Below, in pieces: positions 1-7,113 of a stretch of 8,943 bases of DNA. Numbering within the stretch: the stretch's first letter is position 1; every line of letters begins with the position of its first letter. The notes beneath the pieces were generated by a model. The model made no database searches and was not told the origin of the DNA. It saw only the letters and a list, made by a program, of their open reading frames with translations. The DNA is from Deltaproteobacteria bacterium (GTDB lineage Bacteria > Desulfobacterota > Binatia > Binatales > Binataceae), in the NCBI GenBank assembly GCA_027403435.1, contig DAHZDR010000092.1, positions 1 to 8,943 of the forward strand, read 5' to 3'. The position numbers and the translations under genes were made by a program.

Positions 1-239
1 CCGATCTTTTGCGACTCTCTCAAAGAGGCTCACGCTTGTTTGTCCTCCGGATACCGAGCGCGCCCTACCGGATCGCGGCTCGATCGCGAGGATAAGCGGC
101 GAGCGTCCGGATGAAAACCGGCATTCCCGCGGCGATTGGCGCGTGGGCGTTTGTCGTTTTCCCGGCCGACGGGGTAGGGTGGCCGCGAGTACGCCGCATG
201 CTCCCGCGTGCGGTATATCGCCAGTGGAGGAACCTAATC

Positions 240-782
240 ATGGCGCGACTGCCCTATCTCACCCGCGACGATCTGCCCGAGGCCGATCGCGAAATCTACG
301 ACCGTTTCGTGCAGGAGCGCGGCGCCGCACCCGGCCACGTCCATCGCATCGTCGCCAACGCGCCGAACCTCCTGCGCCGCTTTCTCGGCCTCGCCAACGA
401 ACTGCGCAACGGCACCCAGCTCGACCCGCGCCTGCGCGAACTCGCTCTGATGACCGTTGGGCGAATCGCCGGGGCCGAATACGAATTCACCCACCACTGG
501 AATATCTCGCTGCGCGTTGGCGTGCGGCGCGAACAGCTCGAAAAACTCGCCGAATACGAAACTTCGCCGGTCTTCAACGACCATGAACGGGCCGTGATGC
601 GCTATGCGGCCGAGACCACGTCGAATATCAAGGTCAGCGACGCGACCTTCGCCGCGCTGCGCGGCTTTCTCGATAATCGGCGGATCATGGAGTTGGCGAT
701 GAACGTCGCGTTCTACAACGCCGTCGTGCGGATTCTCGTGCCGATGGGCGTGGAACTGGAGCCGGAGGCGAAGCGGGGCTAA
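240..782 (+). CDS. Carboxymuconolactone decarboxylase (CMD/AhpD-like) family protein, cysteine-free
   Basis: This is a small helical protein of 180 residues from the carboxymuconolactone decarboxylase superfamily. The core reads ELALMTVGRIAGAEYEFTHH (residues 67-86). Aligned by eye with mycobacterial AhpD (Glu118, Cys130, Cys133, His137), it keeps E67 and H86, but the cysteine positions are A79 and E82. The whole protein has no cysteine, so AhpD-type thiol peroxidase or disulfide reductase chemistry is excluded. A ring-opening, decarboxylase or hydrolase-type role remains possible; the substrate is unknown. The reading frame is open from 111, but I chose ATG 240 because GGAGG (226-230) lies 9 bases upstream and MARLPYLTRDDLP is a typical family N-terminus. 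The amidohydrolase follows 163 bases later on the same strand, so a shared catabolic role is plausible but unproven. The family assignment is firm; the function is not. Confidence 0.88.
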   Translation: MARLPYLTRDDLPEADREIYDRFVQERGAAPGHVHRIVANAPNLLRRFLGLANELRNGTQLDPRLRELALMTVGRIAGAEYEFTHHWNISLRVGVRREQLEKLAEYETSPVFNDHERAVMRYAAETTSNIKVSDATFAALRGFLDNRRIMELAMNVAFYNAVVRILVPMGVELEPEAKRG

Positions 783-945
783 TCCGCGAACGGTCGTTTG
801 ATTAGCCATTTTGACCGAAAAATCCGCCGGCGCGGCGCTCCGCCGGAGCTGAATCTTCGGCGGACCGCCTCGGGAGATTGACTTCTTTAGGCGGAAAGTG
901 CGACTAACCTGTAGGAGCACTTTACATCTAACGCGGAGATCTGCC

Positions 946-2655
946 ATGCCAGAATTCGACTTAGTGATAAAAAACGGGATGATCGTTGACGGCACGCTCG
1001 CACCGCGCTTCCGCGACGACATCGGAATCAAAAACGGCCGGATCGCCAAGATTGGCCGGATTATGCAGCACGAGGCGGCCAAAGTAATCGAGGCCGACGG
1101 CTTGATCGTCGCGCCCGGCTTCATCGACCTCCATACCCATTACGACGCCCAGATTTTCTGGGATCCGTACTTGACGATTTCGGGATGGCATGGCGTGACC
1201 TCGGTCGTGCTCGGCAATTGCGGCTTTGGCTTCGCGCCCGTCAAGCCCAGGGAAGTTGACCGCGCGATGCTGACGATGGTCCGCACCGAGGCGATTCCGC
1301 TGGCCTCGATGCAGACCGCGCTCAAGTTCGACTGGGAAACCTATCCGCAGTTCATGGACGCGCTCGATCGCCAGCCCAAGGGCGTCAATCTGCTGCCTTA
1401 CGTGCCCATGAACCCGCTGATGGGCTACGTGATGGGTATCGACGAGTCCAAGACCGGCCGGATGCCGACCGATCATGAGCACGCCGAGATGCGCCGCCTG
1501 CTGAACGAGGCGATGGACGCCGGCGCCTGCGGATGGTCGGCGCAGCGGCTCGTGCCGAACGGCCCGTCGTCGGTGCAGCGCGACTATGACGGCTCGCCGA
1601 TGAACACCGACCTGATGCACGACGAGACCTGCATCGAGATGGCGCGCGTGCTCGGCGCGCGTGGCGAAGGCTTCCAGGAACTCACGCTGTCGAGCTGGGA
1701 TCCGAAGGCCGACGCCAAGCATTTCGAGCTGCTCGCGGAGATCAGCGGCCGGCCGATTATGTTCGAGGTCGTCGCCACGCAGGACCGCCATCCGCATCGC
1801 CATCGCAACACCATCAAGTGGCTCGAGCGCTGCCGCCAGAAGGGCCTGCGCGTCTATGGCCAGGGCATCACGACCGACGCCGGCCTGAGCTTCACCTTCG
1901 AGGACTGGAACCTGTTCGACGATTCCGACGCGTGGCGCGAGGCCACCACCGGCACGGTCAAGGAGCGCCAGGCGAAGCTCGGCGATCCGGGCCGGCGCGG
2001 GGCGCTGAAGAATCAGATGCCGCGCGAGAGCCTGGTCACCAGCTACTTCGACGAGATCATCATCACGGATTGCGCCAAGCCCGCGAACAAGCATCTCGAG
2101 GGCCTGACGCTGCGCAAGGCGGCCGCGCAGACCGGCAAGCATCCGGTGGACATGATGCTCGATTTGGCGGCGTCGGAAGAGCTCAAGACCGAGTTCTTCG
2201 CGCCGGCCGTCAATCAGAACATGGATCTGATGAAGGAGCTGATCGAGTATCCGCATATCCCGTTCGGCGTTTCGGACGGCGGCGCGCACACCAAGTTCCT
2301 GACGGCGGGACGTTATCCCACCGAGGGGATCGTGAAGTACTGCCGCGAGAAGCAGTGGCTGACGCTCGAGCAGATCCATTGGCGCCTGAGCGCGCTGCCG
2401 GCCTTCTGCGCGGGCTTCAAGGATCGCGGCTTTCTGCGCGAGGGCGCTCCGGCCGATATCGTGGTTTACGATTTCGACAAGCTCAACGTGATGCCGGTCG
2501 AAATCGCGCACGATCTGCCGGGCAACGAATGGCGGCGCGTGCAGCGCGCGCAGGGCTACAAGTGGATCATCGTCAACGGCGAGCCGACCTTCGAGGGCGA
2601 CCAGTGCACCGGGGCCACGCCGGGCCGGCTGCTGCGTCACGGCGTCGGCGCCTGA
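946..2655 (+). CDS. Amidohydrolase, N-acyl-D-amino-acid deacylase (D-aminoacylase)-like
   Basis: This is a predicted cytoplasmic metal-dependent hydrolase of 569 residues, Amidohydro_3 type. It begins with the usual small beta domain (DLVIKNGMIVDGT, then GRIAKIG) and enters the barrel at APGFIDLHTHYDAQ, giving metal ligands H63 and H65 with D67 nearby. NCGFGFAP (91-98) carries C92, equivalent to the metal-bridging cysteine of D-aminoacylases. SDGGAH (443-448) provides the catalytic aspartate D444, and REGAPADIVVYD (499-509) is the family's C-terminal signature. The usual middle motifs (an HMR-type and a SHHK-type histidine) are not recognisable: around 245-280 the chain reads ELTLSSWDP and MFEVVATQDRHPHRHR. 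The gene is therefore a divergent subfamily, and hydrolysis of an N-acyl or cyclic amide is only an inference. ATG 946 was chosen over 898 because GGAG (935-938) sits 7 bases upstream and MPEFDLVIKNG is a typical start. Confidence 0.9.
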   Translation: MPEFDLVIKNGMIVDGTLAPRFRDDIGIKNGRIAKIGRIMQHEAAKVIEADGLIVAPGFIDLHTHYDAQIFWDPYLTISGWHGVTSVVLGNCGFGFAPVKPREVDRAMLTMVRTEAIPLASMQTALKFDWETYPQFMDALDRQPKGVNLLPYVPMNPLMGYVMGIDESKTGRMPTDHEHAEMRRLLNEAMDAGACGWSAQRLVPNGPSSVQRDYDGSPMNTDLMHDETCIEMARVLGARGEGFQELTLSSWDPKADAKHFELLAEISGRPIMFEVVATQDRHPHRHRNTIKWLERCRQKGLRVYGQGITTDAGLSFTFEDWNLFDDSDAWREATTGTVKERQAKLGDPGRRGALKNQMPRESLVTSYFDEIIITDCAKPANKHLEGLTLRKAAAQTGKHPVDMMLDLAASEELKTEFFAPAVNQNMDLMKELIEYPHIPFGVSDGGAHTKFLTAGRYPTEGIVKYCREKQWLTLEQIHWRLSALPAFCAGFKDRGFLREGAPADIVVYDFDKLNVMPVEIAHDLPGNEWRRVQRAQGYKWIIVNGEPTFEGDQCTGATPGRLLRHGVGA

Positions 2656-2664
2656 CGCGATCGG

Positions 2665-2689
2665 CCTGAACTGAATCGCCTGAACTGAA
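2665..2689. repeat. Two-copy 11-bp direct repeat before the terminator
   Basis: CCTGAACTGAA occurs at 2665-2675 and again at 2679-2689, a period of 14 bases, between the amidohydrolase stop codon and the terminator stem. It looks like a small local duplication. I see no function. Confidence 0.5.
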
Positions 2690-2727
2690 ACGGGCGGCGG
2701 AGGCGTCTCCGCCGCCCGTTGTTTTTT
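2689..2727 (+). terminator. Rho-independent terminator after the amidohydrolase gene
   Basis: A perfect 14-bp stem pairs 2689-2702 (AACGGGCGGCGGAG) with 2707-2720, with a 4-base GCGT loop. One G and six T residues (2722-2727) follow. This is a textbook intrinsic terminator for plus-strand transcription. The fatty acid-CoA ligase gene ends at 2755 on the opposite strand, so its transcript also runs into this stem. On that side only two or three U residues follow, so termination from the minus strand would be weaker. Confidence 0.93.
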
Positions 2728-2754
2728 CGCTGGAGGCCTGGGGCCGGCGGCGTT

Positions 2755-4533
2755 TCAGGCGCCGCGGTAAAGCGCTGCGATCTCGTCGCGGTAATGTTCC
2801 TGCACGACGCGCCGCCGCACTTTCAGCGTTGGCGTCAGCTCCCCGTTCTCCTGCGTGAACGGGCGCGCGATCAGCCGGAAGGCGGCAATCGTCTCGGCGT
2901 CGGAGAGCGGCTGGTTGAACTCGCGGATCCGCGCCTGAAAAATTTCCCGCACGCGCGGATCGGCGACCACTTCTTCGTGCGGCCGGCCGGTCAGGCCAAA
3001 CCGCTCCAGCGGCTCCGCCAGGTTCTCGAAATTGGGCGCCAGCAGCGCCGCCAGATGCTTGTGGCGGTCGCCGAAGACGCAGGCCTGCGCGATATACGGA
3101 TCGGCGATCAGGCGCGCCTCGAGCTTCACCGGCGAGACGTTCTTGCCGCCCGACAGCACGATAATCTCTTTCTTGCGATCGACGATGCGGATATAGCCTT
3201 CGGCGTCGATTTTCACGATGTCGCCGGTATGCAGCCAGCCTTGCGCGTCGAGCGCCTCCCGCGTTTCGTCTTCGCGCCCGTAGTAACCCTTCATCACGTT
3301 GGGGCCGCGCACCAGCAGTTCGCCGTCCTCCAGCGTGCGCACCTGGATTCCGCGCAGCGGCCGGCCGACGGAACCGACGCGGGTATGGCCGTGCAGGTTG
3401 ACGGCGACCACCGGCGCCGCCTCGGTCAGGCCGTAGCCCTCGACGATCGGAACTTCGGCGGCGGAGAACAGGTGGTTGATTTCGATCGGCAGCGGCGCGC
3501 CGCCGGAAATCAGGTAGCGCAGGCGCGATCCAAAAATCGCGCGGATCCGCTGGAACACCAGCTTGCGGTACAGCGCCATTTGTAGCGCGAGCGTCGCCGG
3601 CACGGGTTGTCCGCGATGGCGGCAGATGGCGGCGCGGATGCCCGCGTCGATCGCGCCGCGGAAAATCCGCCGGCGGATCGCCGGCGACGACTCGACCGTC
3701 CGCATCACGCGCTGGTAGATGACCTCGAGCAGGCGCGGCACCGTCAGCACCACGGTCGGTTCGACTTCCAGCAAATTTTGCGCGATTTGCGCCAGACCCT
3801 CGGCGAACGCGATCGCCGCCCCCGCCGTCATCACCGTGTAGTAGCCGGCGGTGCGTTCGAAGGCGTGCGCGATCGGCAGCAACGAAAGCGTCAGGTCGTT
3901 CTCGCCGAGTCCGAGCGCCTCCTGGTTCACTTCGCAGTTCGCCAGGATATTGCGATGCGTCAGCATCACGCCCTTCGACATCCCGGTGGTGCCGGAAGTG
4001 TAGATGAGCGTGGCCAGGTCGTCGCTGCCGCCGGCGATCGCGCCCAGCGGCTCGAATCCGCTCAACTGCTGGACCGTGATCACTTCGAGCGTCTCGTCGT
4101 CGCTGGTCGCCGCCCCCGGATGCATCGCGATGGCGCCTTCGAGCTCGGGCAGCTTGCCGAGGCCGCGCAGCTTCGCGATCATCGCGTCGCCATACACCGC
4201 GACCAGCCGCGCGCCGGAGTCGTCGAGGACATGGCGCGTCTCCTCGGCGCCGCTGGTGGTGTAGAGCGGCACGACCACCGCGCCCAGGCCCAGCACCGCC
4301 TGGTCCATCACGATCCAATGCGGACCGTTTTCGGCCAGGATCGCGACCCGATCGCCGGGCTGAATCCCGAGCCGCGCCAGTCCCGCGCGCAAACGCCGGA
4401 TCTGGTCGTCGAGCGCGCTCCATGAATGGTCGCGCCAGACCTTGTCGTGCTTGTCCTTGAGCAACGCGCGGTTGTCGAGGCGCCGCGCCTGACTCTCGAA
4501 TACGCGGGGGATGGTGTCGGCTGGCAGCGGCAT
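2755..4533 (-). CDS. AMP-forming long-chain fatty acid-CoA ligase (acyl-CoA synthetase)
   Basis: This 592-residue enzyme activates a carboxylic acid to its acyl-CoA through an acyl-adenylate, using ATP. The order of motifs is complete for the ANL superfamily: P-loop IYTSGTTGMSKGVMLTH (177-193), the adenine and acyl-site region LISGGAPLP (341-349) and GYGLTEAAP (366-374), the hinge region GWLHTGDIVKID (432-443, with D438), DRKKEIIVLSGGKNVSP (452-468), and a C-terminal catalytic lysine in TPTLKVRR (K571). Length and motifs match the bacterial FadD15/FAA1-like group for long-chain acids, but the exact chain length or a steroid or terpenoid acid cannot be decided. The frame is open to an ATG at 4566, but I chose 4533: AAAGGA lies 6 bases upstream, the protein then starts MPLPADTIPRVF, and the candidate promoter would begin transcripts near 4563. 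It is divergent from the P450 and convergent with the amidohydrolase. Confidence 0.93.
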   Translation of the reverse strand: MPLPADTIPRVFESQARRLDNRALLKDKHDKVWRDHSWSALDDQIRRLRAGLARLGIQPGDRVAILAENGPHWIVMDQAVLGLGAVVVPLYTTSGAEETRHVLDDSGARLVAVYGDAMIAKLRGLGKLPELEGAIAMHPGAATSDDETLEVITVQQLSGFEPLGAIAGGSDDLATLIYTSGTTGMSKGVMLTHRNILANCEVNQEALGLGENDLTLSLLPIAHAFERTAGYYTVMTAGAAIAFAEGLAQIAQNLLEVEPTVVLTVPRLLEVIYQRVMRTVESSPAIRRRIFRGAIDAGIRAAICRHRGQPVPATLALQMALYRKLVFQRIRAIFGSRLRYLISGGAPLPIEINHLFSAAEVPIVEGYGLTEAAPVVAVNLHGHTRVGSVGRPLRGIQVRTLEDGELLVRGPNVMKGYYGREDETREALDAQGWLHTGDIVKIDAEGYIRIVDRKKEIIVLSGGKNVSPVKLEARLIADPYIAQACVFGDRHKHLAALLAPNFENLAEPLERFGLTGRPHEEVVADPRVREIFQARIREFNQPLSDAETIAAFRLIARPFTQENGELTPTLKVRRRVVQEHYRDEIAALYRGA

Positions 4534-4569
4534 CGATTGTCCTTTCGCTTTGGGCACGCGGCGCATGCA

Positions 4570-4598
4570 GTTTTAGCCAAACCGGAGCGCGCCGCCAA
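4570..4598 (-). promoter_or_regulatory. Candidate sigma70-like promoter for the fatty acid-CoA ligase
   Basis: Read on the minus strand, TTGGCG (4598-4593) and TAAAAC (4575-4570) are separated by exactly 17 bases. Each matches four of six consensus positions. The expected transcript start near 4563 leaves a leader of about 30 bases to ATG 4533 and excludes the upstream ATG at 4566. This was found by eye and is not tested. Confidence 0.35.
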
Positions 4599-4617
4599 CC
4601 GCTCGCGGTCGAAATCG

Positions 4618-4647
4618 TTTTAATGCGGCGCAAAGATTGCCTATTAT
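4618..4647 (+). promoter_or_regulatory. Candidate promoter for the cytochrome P450 gene
   Basis: TATTAT (4642-4647) matches the -10 consensus at five of six positions and stands out in this GC-rich gap. The matching -35 region is poor (T-rich 4618-4624, spacing about 17-18), so an activator or another sigma factor may be needed if this is real. The predicted transcript start near 4654 leaves a leader of about 60 bases that contains a hairpin. Confidence 0.28.
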
Positions 4648-4668
4648 CCACAAGTCCGGCTGACTGTG

Positions 4669-4688
4669 GCGCCGGCAATTTCCGGCGC
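4669..4688 (+). promoter_or_regulatory. Hairpin (inverted repeat) in the leader just before the P450 gene
   Basis: GCGCCGG (4669-4675) and CCGGCGC (4682-4688) form a perfect 7-bp stem with the 6-base loop CAATTT. It ends 26 bases before ATG 4715. It could be an operator half-site pair or an mRNA structure affecting translation. GC-rich palindromes also arise by chance at this base composition, so a function is uncertain. Confidence 0.3.
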
Positions 4689-4714
4689 GCCGCCGGGCCA
4701 GGATGGGGTTTCCG

Positions 4715-5956
4715 ATGCTTACGCTCGAACAGATCGATCTCGCCGACATCGATTTTTTCGTCACCGGCGATATTAACGAGGCCTTTGACGCGCTCCGCGA
4801 GCGGGATCCCGTGCATTGGCAAGAGCGCCAGCCCGGACGCGGCTTCTGGTCGCTCACCCGTTACGACGACGTGCTGGCGGCCTATCGCGATCCGCTTGGC
4901 CTCAGTTCCGAACGCGGCGTGACGCTGTTCTTTGGAGAACCGCCGCCGCCGCGTCAGAGCGGTTTCGGCAAGATGATGATCCTCACCGATCCGCCGCGTC
5001 ATCCGCCGCTCCGCCAGGTCGTGAGCCGCCGGTTTACGCCGCACGCGGTCAAAGCGCATGAGCCGATGATCCGCCGCATTTGCGCTGAAATCGTCGATGC
5101 GGTGATCGAACGGGGCGAATGCGATTTCGTCGCCGAGATCGCGGCGCGCCTGCCGACCGCCGCAATCTGCGAAATGATGGGTATCGGGCGCGAGCATTGG
5201 GGCCTGATGTTCGCGATCGCCAACGAGACTATCGGCCGCCACGACCAGGAATACGCGCGCGGCCGCAGCGGCCATGAGGCGGTTTACGCGGCGCAGGCGC
5301 GGGCGCATGAATTTTTCGTCGAAGAGGCGCAACGCCGCCGCGCCCATCCCACCGACGATCTGATCAGCGCGCTGGTGCATGGCGCGGCGGACGGCGCGCC
5401 GCTTTCGGAGGAGGAAATTTCGTTCAACGCGATTATGCTGGTTCTCGGCGGTCAGGAGACCACGCGCAACGCCACCTCCGGCGGGATGCTCGCGCTGATC
5501 CAGCATCCGGCGCAGCGCGCGAAGTTTCTCGCCAATCCCGAGTCGCCCGCGGCGATCGAGGAATTTCTGCGCTGGACCTCCCCGGTCACGCATATCATGC
5601 GCACCGCCACGCGCGACCTCGAAATTCGCGGCCGGCAAATCCGCGCGGGCCAGCGCGTCGTGCTCTGGAACGCGGCGGCGAATCGCGACCCGGCGCAATT
5701 TTCGGAGCCGGATCGCTTCGACGTGACGCGCGCCCCGAACGACCATCTGGCGTTCGGCCACGGCGAGCATTTCTGCCTGGGCGCCAATTTGGCGCGGCTC
5801 GAGATGCGCGTGATTTTCGAGGAAGTATCGCGGCGGATGCCGGACCTTGAGCTGGCCGGGCCGGTCGAGCGCCTGCGCTCCAACTTCGTCGCGGGGATCA
5901 AGCGGATGCCGGTGAAGTTCACGCCGCGTGAGGCGCGGCCGGCGGTCTCCGCCTGA
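4715..5956 (+). CDS. Cytochrome P450 monooxygenase
   Basis: This is a soluble bacterial-type P450 of 413 residues that would hydroxylate an unidentified substrate using electrons from a separate ferredoxin and reductase (none in the window). Numbered from the upstream ATG 4703, the I-helix oxygen-activation motif is GGQETT (249-254), the K-helix ExxR is E287/R290, and the heme loop FGHGEHFCLGANLARLE (351-367) supplies the thiolate ligand C358. All signature elements are intact. The C-terminal RLRSNFVAGIKRMPVKF resembles the CYP124/125/142 and CYP111 group that acts on lipid tails, sterols and terpenes; this is from memory and only suggestive. ATG 4715 is preferred because the purine-rich AGGATGGGG lies 6 bases before it and MLTLEQIDLADIDFF fits related N-termini. 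ATG 4703 would have AGG directly abutting it, so spacing is wrong. The acyl-CoA ligase is transcribed divergently. Confidence 0.95.
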   Translation: MLTLEQIDLADIDFFVTGDINEAFDALRERDPVHWQERQPGRGFWSLTRYDDVLAAYRDPLGLSSERGVTLFFGEPPPPRQSGFGKMMILTDPPRHPPLRQVVSRRFTPHAVKAHEPMIRRICAEIVDAVIERGECDFVAEIAARLPTAAICEMMGIGREHWGLMFAIANETIGRHDQEYARGRSGHEAVYAAQARAHEFFVEEAQRRRAHPTDDLISALVHGAADGAPLSEEEISFNAIMLVLGGQETTRNATSGGMLALIQHPAQRAKFLANPESPAAIEEFLRWTSPVTHIMRTATRDLEIRGRQIRAGQRVVLWNAAANRDPAQFSEPDRFDVTRAPNDHLAFGHGEHFCLGANLARLEMRVIFEEVSRRMPDLELAGPVERLRSNFVAGIKRMPVKFTPREARPAVSA

Positions 5957-5983
5957 AGGCCGGCGAAGCGTCTGGCGAGGGCC

Positions 5984-6020
5984 GATCAACCTTGCTATGT
6001 TCTTTAAGATTTGGTTGATC
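5984..6020. promoter_or_regulatory. 8-bp inverted repeat upstream of ctaA, possible operator
   Basis: GATCAACC (5984-5991) and GGTTGATC (6013-6020) are perfect inverted copies separated by 21 AT-rich bases. The right arm touches the candidate -35 element of ctaA (6020-6025). Spacing between arm centres is about 29 bases, so a dimeric regulator could bind both arms from roughly the same DNA face, allowing for a few degrees of twist. It lies 28 bases after the P450 stop codon and lacks a T-run, so it is not a good intrinsic terminator. Confidence 0.4.
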
Positions 6021-6050
6021 TGACAAAGCCGTTGTTTGCAATTTTCTAAT
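6020..6050 (+). promoter_or_regulatory. Candidate promoter for ctaA-ctaB
   Basis: CTGACA (6020-6025) and TCTAAT (6045-6050) each match the sigma70 consensus at five of six positions, but the 19-base spacer is longer than ideal. A transcript starting near 6057 would lack the upstream ATG codons at 6049 and 6052 and would fit a start at 6112. Confidence 0.35.
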
Positions 6051-6111
6051 GATGGCAGTGAACCGGCGCGCCCTCGCGCCGCGCGCGAAATGTCGCGCAA
6101 AATATACGGTG

Positions 6112-7113
6112 ATGCCGTTTTCCGAGACTTCGCTTGCCAGTTCCAGGCCGGCCCCCGCGCTCCATCGCTTTGCGATTCTTACCGCGGCGGCGACCTTCGC
6201 GCTGATTTTTATCGGCGGCCTTGTGACCTCCACCGGCTCGGCCCTAGCGGTGCCCGATTGGCCGCTCGCGTTCGGCCATCTGGTGCCCAAACTGGTGGGC
6301 GGCGTGCGTTTCGAGTATGGCCATCGCGTGGCCGCGGGCGTGGTCGTGGGCCTGACGGCGGTGCTGGCGTCGTGGACCTGGATGGTCGAGCCGCGCCGCT
6401 GGGTGCGGCGGCTCGCGCTGGCCGCAATTGCGATCATTATCGCGCAGGCGATTCTCGGCGGCCTCACGGTGCTCTATCTGCTGCCGCTGCCGGTGGCGGT
6501 GGCGCATGCCGCAACCGCGCAGGCGCTGGTCTGCGTGATGGTCGCGATCGCGCTGTTCACCAATCCCGCATTCGGCACGGCGCCGCCGATCGCGCCGGAC
6601 GGCCGCGGGCCGCGGATTGGCGCGCTGGCGATCGCCACTTCCGCGGCGATTTACGCGCAAATCCTGATCGGCGCCGTGATGCGCCATCTGGGAGCGGGAC
6701 TGGCGATTCCGGATTTTCCGACCGCGTTCGGCGGCTTGATTCCACCCTTCATTTCGCTGGGCGTTGACGTGAATTTCGCCCATCGCTGTGGCGCGATCGT
6801 GGTGACCATCCTCGTCGTCTGGATGGCGGCGCGAATCTTTCGGAGCTATCGCGGCGTGCGCCAACTGACGCGCCCGGCGCTCCTGCTGCTGGAGCTGCTG
6901 GCCACGCAGATTGCCCTCGGCGCGCTCACTATCTGGAGCGGCCGGGCGGTCCTGCCCACGACCACGCACGTGCTGGTGGGAGCGGGCGTGCTGGCCACCA
7001 GCGTGGCGCTCTCGATTCGCCTCTGGGCGCGCGGCGGCTTGGCCTCGGCGGCGCAAGCGGCTAAGCTCCAGCCGGCCGAAGCGGACATGATGAAAAACCA
7101 GGTGACCGTTTGA
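6112..7113 (+). CDS. ctaA: Heme A synthase, COX15/CtaA family
   Basis: This inner-membrane protein of 333 residues oxidises the C8 methyl of heme O to the formyl group of heme A, the cofactor of aa3-type cytochrome c oxidases. About eight hydrophobic segments are visible. The family's internal duplication is clear: TGSALAVPDWPLAFG (41-55) mirrors LGAGLAIPDFPTAFG (193-207). Heme-ligand histidines are H71 (EYGHR), H132 (VAHAAT), H224 (NFAHR) and H286 (TTTHVLVG), and E68 occupies the place of the catalytic glutamate three residues before the first histidine. The extracytoplasmic loops have no cysteine pair, unlike Bacillus CtaA. The frame opens at 6049, but I prefer ATG 6112 because the protein then starts shortly before membrane segment 1 and the candidate promoter overlaps the earlier ATGs. 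No strong ribosome site is visible for any start. The stop overlaps the ctaB start. Confidence 0.93.
   Translation: MPFSETSLASSRPAPALHRFAILTAAATFALIFIGGLVTSTGSALAVPDWPLAFGHLVPKLVGGVRFEYGHRVAAGVVVGLTAVLASWTWMVEPRRWVRRLALAAIAIIIAQAILGGLTVLYLLPLPVAVAHAATAQALVCVMVAIALFTNPAFGTAPPIAPDGRGPRIGALAIATSAAIYAQILIGAVMRHLGAGLAIPDFPTAFGGLIPPFISLGVDVNFAHRCGAIVVTILVVWMAARIFRSYRGVRQLTRPALLLLELLATQIALGALTIWSGRAVLPTTTHVLVGAGVLATSVALSIRLWARGGLASAAQAAKLQPAEADMMKNQVTV

Noticed and set aside
111..239. N-terminal extension of the CMD-family protein from ATG 111
   Set aside because: No good ribosome site at 111, no similarity to the family start, whereas ATG 240 has GGAGG and a typical N-terminus.
1..239. A possible gene or promoter at the left edge
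   Set aside because: No frame here shows a recognisable protein end or start, and no pair of -35/-10 hexamers with acceptable spacing was found. Short repeats such as GATCGCG are present but are typical of GC-rich DNA.
837..849. Small hairpin GCTCC-GCC-GGAGC between the CMD and amidohydrolase genes as a terminator
   Set aside because: Only a 5-bp stem with a 3-base loop and no following T-run; common by chance in GC-rich DNA.
878..910. TTGACT (878-883) and TAACCT (905-910) as a promoter for the amidohydrolase
   Set aside because: The spacer is 21 bases and the -10 is weak, so it falls outside normal sigma70 geometry. No other good promoter was seen, and readthrough from the CMD gene is possible.
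961..2640. A 559-codon open frame antisense to the amidohydrolase
   Set aside because: Low-complexity composition without motifs; the opposite strand carries a full amidohydrolase with its own ribosome site and terminator.
2573..6100. A very long open frame (1175 codons) on the minus strand covering the ligase and antisense to the P450
   Set aside because: Its translation is arginine, proline and alanine rich with no domain signature, and it lies in another frame over two genes with complete family motifs. Long shadow frames are expected in GC-rich DNA.
6244..7056. A 270-codon minus-strand frame antisense to ctaA
   Set aside because: Arginine- and histidine-rich shadow translation without domains, opposite a well-defined membrane protein gene.
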